From NCBI GenBank assembly GCA_012727625.1, contig JAAYGP010000105.1, forward strand, positions 1-12,619: 12,619 nucleotides of DNA, given 5' to 3'. This DNA is from Clostridiaceae bacterium (GTDB lineage Bacteria > Bacillota > Clostridia > DSM-8532). Numbering within the stretch: position 1 is the stretch's first letter; each line of letters begins with the position of its first letter. Below the pieces are notes generated by a model. The model ran no database searches. It had not been told where the DNA came from and was given only the letters and a program-made list of their open reading frames with translations. A program made the position numbers and the translations under genes. Shown here one piece after another: positions 1 through 4,177 of this stretch.

Positions 1-219
1 GTTGAAAACAGAGTTTACACCAATACATTCCATTAAATAAGGGTTGGTTTTTTCGTCCAAATCGTACCGCCAGAAAATCGGTGTATGCTCACTTGTCAAT
101 ACAGGATACTTGTATCTGTCAAATATTCCGTTTCCGGGTTGTACTATTTCATTCTTTCTTTCGATAAGCCTGAGATGTTCCTTGATTAACTGATTAAGCC
201 GTTTTTGAAAAATTCCCAT
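1..219 (-). CDS. GH130 mannoside phosphorylase, N-terminal part (runs off window)
   Basis: This is the first 73 codons of a gene that continues beyond position 1. Reading from ATG at 219, the protein has a helical start rich in K, R and E, then RYKYPVLTSEHTPIFWRYD, then a segment with TNPYLMECIGVNSVFN. The pattern PVLT-x-EH-x-P-x-x-WRYD followed by NP-x-x-ME-x-x-GVN-x-xFN is the hallmark N-terminus of GH130 enzymes such as mannosylglucose and mannooligosaccharide phosphorylases. These cleave beta-mannosides with phosphate in the cytoplasm to give mannose 1-phosphate. Two SD-like stretches precede the start: AGGG about 7 bases upstream and AAAGGAG about 12 bases upstream. The catalytic Asp lies outside the window, so substrate and subfamily cannot be set. 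The LacI-type gene just upstream on the same strand probably controls it. Confidence 0.85.
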   Translation of the reverse strand, partial: MGIFQKRLNQLIKEHLRLIERKNEIVQPGNGIFDRYKYPVLTSEHTPIFWRYDLDEKTNPYLMECIGVNSVFN

Positions 220-352
220 AGCAATTCCCTGCTCCTTTTAAAATAAAATCATGTTTATGTAATTAATGTTCTTGTCTTAAGGGCGGAGTTTCTCCGATTA
301 TATTTGTTATTGTGAGTTTTCTGCGAAAAAGGCCTGTAATGTTCCTCTCCGG
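220..352 (-). promoter_or_regulatory. Spacer between regulator and GH130 gene with a small dyad
   Basis: The 133-base gap is AT-rich on the GH130 side. A perfect inverted repeat, CGGAG-TTT-CTCCG, lies at 284-296. It has no T-run on either side, so it looks more like a protein-binding dyad or RNA hairpin than a terminator. On the minus strand the best promoter match is a weak TTAAGA-N17-TAAACA. The GH130 gene could be transcribed from here or by read-through from the regulator. Confidence 0.25.
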
Positions 353-1369
353 CTAAAAAACTTTATTTTTTACACTGCTGACTGATTCCCTTTCAACAAG
401 TTTTGTTAAAATGAGAATTTTTTCAGGCAACTGTTCATTTTCAGGAATAGATATCAATCGCATAACTGCTGCTTCCCCCAAAGCTTCCTTATATACATGC
501 ATGGTTGTTAACCCCGGTTTGTTTTCCCCGGATTGAGGAATATTATCAAATCCGGCGACAGAAACATTTCCGGGCACATGAACCGAAATTTCCTCCAGGG
601 CATTGATAAGCCTCAGGGCATGAACATCATTAACACAGACAAATGCCGATGGCAAATCAGCTTTCCCTGTTTTCAAATGATTTAAAAGACCGGTATAATC
701 AGATAAGTTATTTTTTATAATCCATTCTTCAGGAATTTTTAAGCCATGTTCCAGTGATGCCTTGTAATACCCGAGATACCTGTCATAAAAGCTTGACGCG
801 ATATTAATGTTTCCGTAAAACCCAATTTTTTTGTGTCCTCTTTTGATTAAATACTCTGTCATATTGAAGCTTCCTGATATGTTATCGGTCAATACGTAAT
901 TCATAGAAATATCGTCATAATAGTTGTCAACGGATACGATTGGAAGCTCTGAAGCGCTTACCATTACAGTCAATTCTTTTGGTAGGCAGCCAAGCATGAT
1001 TATTCCGTCAACCATGTTTTCGGTTATGCATGAAGGAAGTTCAAAGTCATTTTCATCAACATAATGAAGAATTATATTAAGGTTATGTTTTCTTGCTTCC
1101 TTTTCAATTCCGAATTGTATCAGGCTGAAAAATTCTATATTACGAATGATTCTTGGAACCAGAAGACATATATTTTCAAAAAATGTTTTGTTTAACCCCT
1201 GGGTTGATGCTCTCCTTTTATATACATAGCCCATTTCCATAGCGGTGTGATGGACAAGTTCCCTTGTTTTGGCACTAATCAGGGGCATATTCCTCATTGC
1301 GAGGGATACCGTGTTTTTTGAAATCCCAAGTTTTTTCGCAATATCCTCCATGCTGACTTTTTTAGCCAT
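353..1369 (-). CDS. LacI/GalR-family transcriptional regulator
   Basis: A 338-residue DNA-binding repressor, the usual LacI-family length. Residues 6-27 form the helix-turn-helix (SMEDIAKKLGISKNTVSLAM). From about residue 66 there is a periplasmic-binding-protein-like effector domain, with VDGIIMLG, RGHKKIGFYG, a CVND segment and PGNVSVAGFDN. The ATG at 1369 is preceded by AGGAGG with a 4-base spacer. The gene lies directly upstream of the GH130 phosphorylase on the same strand, so the natural inference is control by a manno-oligosaccharide or related sugar. The ligand cannot be read from sequence. The hinge is odd: after GYVY the segment reads KRRASTQGLNKT, and Gln57 sits where LacI and PurR have the Leu that inserts into the operator centre. 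It probably regulates itself, since dyads overlap its promoter. Confidence 0.9.
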   Translation of the reverse strand: MAKKVSMEDIAKKLGISKNTVSLAMRNMPLISAKTRELVHHTAMEMGYVYKRRASTQGLNKTFFENICLLVPRIIRNIEFFSLIQFGIEKEARKHNLNIILHYVDENDFELPSCITENMVDGIIMLGCLPKELTVMVSASELPIVSVDNYYDDISMNYVLTDNISGSFNMTEYLIKRGHKKIGFYGNINIASSFYDRYLGYYKASLEHGLKIPEEWIIKNNLSDYTGLLNHLKTGKADLPSAFVCVNDVHALRLINALEEISVHVPGNVSVAGFDNIPQSGENKPGLTTMHVYKEALGEAAVMRLISIPENEQLPEKILILTKLVERESVSSVKNKVF

Positions 1370-1401
1370 ACATCCTCCTTATGCATGCATATTCTTAACA
1401 A

Positions 1402-1495
1402 TGTAATATTAAATCAAATTATATCATATTACAAAATACATGAAAATATGTTTTGTAAAATAAAAAGTAATATTATATTCATGCGCATTACTTTT
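1402..1495 (-). promoter_or_regulatory. Promoter of the LacI-type regulator with nested dyads
   Basis: On the minus strand a SigA-type promoter reads TTTTCA (1441-1446), 17 bases, TATAAT (1418-1423). Three perfect inverted repeats surround it. TGTAATAT (1402-1409) pairs with ATATTACA (1426-1433) across the -10. TTACAAAA (1429-1436) pairs with TTTTGTAA (1451-1458) across the -35. AAAAGTAAT (1463-1471) pairs with ATTACTTTT (1487-1495) upstream. Their placement fits autoregulation, but the region is very AT-rich and at least one such repeat could arise by chance. Confidence 0.5.
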
Positions 1496-1618
1496 CATAC
1501 CCTAATTCAGTGTTACTGTTCACACCCTGACCTGATTCGGGTTCTGCAAAAGCTGCCCCGGATAGTGAGCAATGACGGTTAGTGCTTACAGGTTCTGATA
1601 AAGATATTGTTCAAATGA
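1496..1618. other. Remainder of the 1370-1683 spacer, no gene recognised
   Basis: This stretch lies between the divergent promoters of the regulator and asnA and is less AT-rich than its flanks. It holds no T-box: there is no AGGGTGG-type antiterminator sequence before asnA. I see no convincing gene. A short CGGG/CCCG pairing at 1538-1541 and 1557-1560 is too weak to name. Confidence 0.4.
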
Positions 1619-1648
1619 TTGACAAAAGCATAGGCTTTTAGATATTAT
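1619..1648 (+). promoter_or_regulatory. asnA promoter (SigA type)
   Basis: A perfect TTGACA (1619-1624), 18 bases, then TATTAT (1643-1648). The predicted transcript starts near 1655 and leaves a leader of about 29 bases. That is too short for a riboswitch or T-box. A perfect dyad, AAAAGC (1624-1629) and GCTTTT (1634-1639), sits inside the spacer between -35 and -10 and could be a repressor site. Confidence 0.7.
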
Positions 1649-1683
1649 TAAAAATAAAAATCCGGGGGTAGCAGTTAAAGAAT

Positions 1684-2694
1684 ATGAAACATATTTTTAT
1701 ACCACAGAACTATAAATCATCACTTTCAGTGAAAGATACGGAAATAGCGATAAAGTTGCTGAAAGACTTTTTTGAGCAGAGGCTTGCGAAAAAACTAAAC
1801 CTGACAAGGGTGTCAGCCCCTTTGTTTGTAACTCCTGAATCGGGTCTTAATGATAATCTGAACGGTGTTGAAAGACCGGTTAGTTTTGAAGTTAAAGGAA
1901 TCGGGGGCGCTTTTGTTGAGATAGTGCATTCATTGGCAAAATGGAAAAGAATGGCCCTGAAAAAGTACGGTTTTGAAACAGGAGAAGGTTTATACACTGA
2001 TATGAACGCAATACGGCGTGATGAGGTTCTTGATAACCTGCATTCAATTTATGTTGATCAGTGGGATTGGGAGAAGATCCTTAAAAAGGAGGAACGAACA
2101 GAGTCTTACCTGAAAAGCACCGTAAGAGACATTTTCAGTGTTTTTAAAGAAACGGAAGATTTTATTTGCGGTATATATCCGTCCCTTAAACGGTTTTTGC
2201 CGGACAGTATATACTTCATCACTTCCCAGGAACTTGAGGATCGTTATCCCGGGTTAACGCCGGAACAGCGGGAATGCGCCATAACAAAGGAGAAAAAAGC
2301 TGTTTTTATAAGGGGCATTGGGGATTTTTTGAAATCAGGGACTAAACATGACGGCAGAGCTCCGGATTATGACGACTGGAAACTTAATGGTGATATATTA
2401 TTCTGGTATCCTGTATTAAACATGCCGGTTGAGCTATCGTCAATGGGCATAAGGGTTGATGCGGAAACACTTGTCAGGCAGCTTGAGATTGCCAATTGCA
2501 GCGACCGGTTAAAATTATCCTTTCACAGGGATTTACTGGAAAGCCGGCTTCCTTATACAATAGGCGGAGGCATTGGTCAGTCCAGGCTGTGCATGTTTTT
2601 TCTCGGAAAGGCTCATATAGGGGAAGTTCATGCTTCTGTCTGGGATGACATAACTATTGAGGAATCCAAAAAGGCGGGTATTCAGCTGCTTTAG
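1684..2694 (+). CDS. asnA: Aspartate--ammonia ligase (asparagine synthetase A)
   Basis: AsnA makes asparagine from aspartate, free ammonia and ATP, releasing AMP and diphosphate, in the cytoplasm. The 336 residues match the family's usual length of about 330. The fold is related to class II aminoacyl-tRNA synthetases. Visible family motifs are FVTPESGLNDNLNG near residue 50, EGLYTDMNAIRRDE near residue 105, LNGDILFWYPVLNMPVELSSMG near residue 240, and the motif-3-like GGGIGQSRL at 294-302, whose Arg301 contacts ATP in class II enzymes. The ATG at 1684 is the first possible start, because an in-frame TAG lies at 1669-1671. The only SD-like stretch is GGGGG about 14 bases upstream, an unusually long spacer, so translation initiation may be weak. 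The gene is monocistronic, with its own promoter and terminator. Confidence 0.96.
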   Translation: MKHIFIPQNYKSSLSVKDTEIAIKLLKDFFEQRLAKKLNLTRVSAPLFVTPESGLNDNLNGVERPVSFEVKGIGGAFVEIVHSLAKWKRMALKKYGFETGEGLYTDMNAIRRDEVLDNLHSIYVDQWDWEKILKKEERTESYLKSTVRDIFSVFKETEDFICGIYPSLKRFLPDSIYFITSQELEDRYPGLTPEQRECAITKEKKAVFIRGIGDFLKSGTKHDGRAPDYDDWKLNGDILFWYPVLNMPVELSSMGIRVDAETLVRQLEIANCSDRLKLSFHRDLLESRLPYTIGGGIGQSRLCMFFLGKAHIGEVHASVWDDITIEESKKAGIQLL

Positions 2695-2735
2695 ATGAAA
2701 TAACCCCTGGTTGACTCAGATAAAATGATGGAAAG

Positions 2736-2774
2736 AAAGGCTGTCTGAAAAGTTTTTTACCTGACAGCCCCTTT
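2736..2774 (+). repeat. GGCTGTC hairpin repeat, copy 1
   Basis: GGCTGTC (2739-2745) pairs with GACAGCC (2763-2769), flanked by AAA on the left and CCTTT on the right, with an A-run and T-run in the loop. The left part, GGCTGTCTGAAAAGTTT, is closely matched by GGCTGTCTGATAAGGTTT at 8241-8258. It may be a first terminator of asnA or a dispersed intergenic hairpin element. Confidence 0.6.
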
Positions 2775-2793
2775 GGAAATTTGTAAAATTATG

Positions 2794-2823
2794 GGGTGTA
2801 TGGATATTTCCATACACCCTTTT
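2794..2823 (+). terminator. Rho-independent terminator of asnA, possibly bidirectional
   Basis: A perfect 11-bp stem, GGGTGTATGGA (2794-2804) with TCCATACACCC (2809-2819), loop TATT, then TTTT at 2820-2823. Read on the minus strand the same hairpin is followed by an AT-rich tract (CATAATTTTAC), so it could also end the short minus-strand unit that starts near 2921. Confidence 0.85.
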
Positions 2824-2828
2824 GACTG

Positions 2829-2861
2829 CTAAAGGGCAGCCACCTCAATTTCAATCTTCAA
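2829..2861 (-). CDS. Candidate 10-residue peptide ORF (MKIEIEVAAL)
   Basis: A TTG start at 2861 gives MKIEIEVAAL and a TAG stop at 2829-2831. AAAGGAG (2870-2876) lies 8 bases upstream of the TTG, an ideal ribosome binding site. The stop codon sits inside a six-pair hairpin (GGCTGC at 2836-2841 with GCAGTC at 2824-2829, one G-U pair), and the strong hairpin at 2794-2819 follows directly. A promoter lies about 60 bases upstream on the same strand. I do not recognise the peptide, and it has no signal sequence, Cys or membrane segment. It could be a real micropeptide, the leader of a small regulatory RNA, or what is left after deletion of a longer gene. The signals around it are better than expected by chance, but coding status is unproven. 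Confidence 0.4.
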   Translation of the reverse strand: MKIEIEVAAL

Positions 2862-2906
2862 CGTAATCACTCCTTTCTTAAGGATGTCAGTTCCGGATGC
2901 TGCAAA

Positions 2907-2957
2907 CAAAACGTTTTGCATAATTTAATTATAGGCTTTAAACAACTATAGTCTCAA
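2907..2957 (-). promoter_or_regulatory. Minus-strand promoter with palindromic operator over the start site
   Basis: On the minus strand: TTGAGA (2952-2957), 18 bases, TATAAT (2928-2933), with a predicted start near 2920-2922. The perfect 12-bp palindrome CAAAACGTTTTG (2907-2918) covers roughly +3 to +15. A CG-centred palindrome just after the start site is typical of LacI-family repressor operators. It does not match the CcpA cre consensus at its outer bases. The unit it drives is only about 130 bases long. Confidence 0.6.
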
Positions 2958-3232
2958 GCTACATATTACCTATAAATGAATTTTACACTTTTACAACATT
3001 ACTGGTGACACATGTTCCAATTCAAACACTGCCAGTAACACTGAGTTTTGCATTTTAACAATGCTTCCTGCACTTCAATTGCGGTGTGTAAAGAACTGTT
3101 TTAAAGGATTTTACGTTTTTGTATCATTACAGTCCGCATCTTTCGTCCGATTCAGTTACCGACCGGGTATCACGGACGCTTTGGGTTTAAAAACACTTGT
3201 CGAAACATACATTTTTCTTAAAAGAAGCAACA
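2958..3232. other. Gene-free stretch downstream of the DtxR-type gene
   Basis: No recognisable coding sequence on either strand. Short open frames here lack ribosome binding sites and family resemblance. There is a 7-bp inverted repeat (TTACTGG near 3000 with CCAGTAA near 3032-3038) and a structured segment at 3144-3178 described separately. No clear T-run terminator follows the DtxR-type gene. Confidence 0.4.
3144..3178. other. Two-tier inverted repeat, possible structured RNA
   Basis: CGTCCG (3144-3149) pairs with CGGACG (3173-3178). Inside it TACC (3157-3160) pairs with GGTA (3166-3169) around a GACCG loop. The segment is more GC-rich than its surroundings. It matches no riboswitch I can name. 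On the minus strand it would lie just downstream of the DtxR-type gene. Confidence 0.25.
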
Positions 3233-3712
3233 TTACTTATTGTAATTATTTTTATAAGCCTGAAAACGCTCTGCGACATCCGGGTTTTTCTCGATAAAAT
3301 CCATGAAAAGCTCAATATTCTCAAGAGTGTCAGGGCGGATATGGTGCTCTATAAGCTCGGTTTCAGAAAGAGGGTTCTCACCGTCTCCGAGAAAGTTTAA
3401 AAACTTTTGAATAATATTATGCCTGTGGTAAAGAAACTTGCCCATCCGGCGGCCTTTTTGGGTAAGAAAAATAAGCCCGTATTTTTGGTAGTCCACATAC
3501 CCTGAGGCATTTAACTTCTGAAGCATTTTTGTAACAGAAGACGGATGAACATTCAAAAGCTTTGACAGCATATTGGAACGAAGCAATCCAGATTCAAGAT
3601 TGTTTCGGTAAATCATTTCCAGATAATCCTCCATAGCCGGGGTCAATTCCTCGCTTTCCTGCTGCAGCAGCTGGTACCCGCGAACAGTTCGAAATTTCTC
3701 CTTGCTTTCCAA
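3233..3712 (-). CDS. DtxR/MntR-family metal-dependent repressor
   Basis: A cytoplasmic metal-sensing repressor of about 159 residues. The start chosen is TTG at 3712, because GGAGG (3721-3725) lies 8 bases upstream. An earlier in-frame TTG at 3718 would leave only 2 bases. After an extension of about 23 residues with TVRGYQLLQQ, the MntR core begins at MEDYLEMIY. HPSSVTKMLQKLN is the recognition region of the winged helix. Counting from this start, Asp29, Glu32, His98, Glu119, Glu122 and His123 align with the metal ligands of Bacillus subtilis MntR. The protein has no C-terminal SH3 domain, so it is the short MntR type rather than the long DtxR/IdeR type. It is divergent from feoAB, which suggests an Fe2+ (or Mn2+) responsive repressor of that operon. 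Which metal it senses cannot be read from sequence. Confidence 0.9.
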   Translation of the reverse strand: MESKEKFRTVRGYQLLQQESEELTPAMEDYLEMIYRNNLESGLLRSNMLSKLLNVHPSSVTKMLQKLNASGYVDYQKYGLIFLTQKGRRMGKFLYHRHNIIQKFLNFLGDGENPLSETELIEHHIRPDTLENIELFMDFIEKNPDVAERFQAYKNNYNK

Positions 3713-3770
3713 ATCCAATACCTCCGTTTATTTTAATATATGCGTCACAAAACAGAATTATGGCTCATAA

Positions 3771-3794
3771 ATTGGTCATAGGCAAAATGTTTTG
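3771..3794. promoter_or_regulatory. Candidate metalloregulator site in the dtxR-feoA spacer
   Basis: ATTGGTCATAGGCAAA at 3771-3786 has a perfect right half (AGGCAAA) of the MntR box TTTGCCTTAAGGCAAA, with a degenerate left half. It overlaps the near-palindrome CAAAATGTTTTG at 3783-3794. The position between the divergent metal repressor gene and feoA is right for an operator. I could not place a convincing feoA -35/-10 pair around it. Confidence 0.3.
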
Positions 3795-3810
3795 ACGCAG
3801 CCAAGTAAAC

Positions 3811-3824
3811 ACTGGTTTTCCAGT
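3811..3824. other. Small hairpin in the feoA upstream region
   Basis: ACTGG (3811-3815), loop TTTT, CCAGT (3820-3824). A perfect 5-bp stem about 30 bases before the larger leader hairpin. It may be part of the feoA leader RNA or a protein-binding dyad. Confidence 0.3.
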
Positions 3825-3852
3825 CATAATGTTTTCCCTGAAAAGGATAGAG

Positions 3853-3920
3853 TACTCCTGCTTTTGGAAGCGGGAGTCCTGTGAGTTTGATATACCGGCA
3901 ATAAAAGACATTAAGGAGGT
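3853..3920 (+). promoter_or_regulatory. Structured feoA leader with possible SD-sequestering alternative
   Basis: A strong hairpin: ACTCCTGCTT (3854-3863), loop TTGG, AAGCGGGAGT (3868-3877), ten pairs with one T-G. The left arm TACTCCT (3853-3859) can alternatively pair with the feoA Shine-Dalgarno region, AGGAG plus TA across one bulged G (3915-3921). The two pairings exclude each other, as in anti-SD switches. No T-run follows the hairpin, so translational control is likelier than attenuation. It matches no riboswitch class I recognise. Confidence 0.35.
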
Positions 3921-3927
3921 AGTCTGT

Positions 3928-4167
3928 ATGCAAAGTAAAAGTTTATTACCATTAAGCGAGGTACCGATTGGTACAACCGCAAGAGTAAAAAAAATACATT
4001 CAAGAGGTACCACCAGGAGAAGAATGCTTGATCTTGGGATCATTTTAAATACAGAAATAGAGGCACTGCAAAAAAGCCCCTCGGGGGATCCTGTTGCCTA
4101 CTATATAAGGGGCGCTGTAATCGCATTGAGAAAAGAAGAATCATCAAAGATATTGGTTGAGGTATAG
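3928..4167 (+). CDS. feoA: Ferrous iron transport protein A
   Basis: FeoA is a small cytoplasmic SH3-like protein that works with FeoB in Fe2+ uptake. The 79 residues show the family pattern: LSEVPIGTTARVKKI, then the RRRMLDLGI segment typical of FeoA domains, then GDPVAYYIRGAVIALRKEES near the C-terminus. The start is ATG at 3928, with AAGGAGG (3913-3919) 8 bases upstream. The frame stays open back to an ATG at 3829, but that start has no ribosome binding site and would translate the leader hairpin, so I reject it. The TAG stop overlaps the feoB Shine-Dalgarno, which indicates tight translational coupling with feoB 10 bases downstream. Confidence 0.95.
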   Translation: MQSKSLLPLSEVPIGTTARVKKIHSRGTTRRRMLDLGIILNTEIEALQKSPSGDPVAYYIRGAVIALRKEESSKILVEV

Positions 4168-4177
4168 GAGGTTAAAA

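Noticed and set aside
1385..1582. Plus-strand 65-residue open frame in the asnA upstream region
   Set aside because: It starts inside the regulator's RBS area, has no SD of its own, no family resemblance, and spans the regulator promoter dyads.
1480..1600. Minus-strand open segment reading about 35 codons (ending ELGYEK) upstream of the regulator
   Set aside because: No start codon with an RBS and no recognised family. It could be an old gene remnant but cannot be supported.
1619..1683. T-box leader before asnA
   Set aside because: The leader is too short and lacks the conserved AGGGTGG antiterminator sequence.
2901..2920. CcpA cre site at the CAAAACGTTTTG palindrome
   Set aside because: The outer bases of the cre consensus (TG at the left, CA at the right) do not match, so another LacI-family protein is likelier.
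1507..3044. Shared 12-base word TCAGTGTTACTG at 1507-1518 and its complement at 3033-3044
   Set aside because: Matches of this length are expected by chance in a window of this size, and similarity does not extend.
3061..3297. Plus-strand 78-residue open frame overlapping the end of the DtxR-type gene
   Set aside because: No RBS, odd composition, and overlaps a real gene on the other strand.
3829..3927. Upstream ATG extending feoA by 33 residues
   Set aside because: No RBS, translates through the leader hairpin, and the extension does not resemble FeoA. ATG 3928 has an ideal SD.
4157..4177. TTG start extending feoB by seven residues
   Set aside because: It would include the SD sequence itself in the coding region. 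ATG 4178 has proper spacing.
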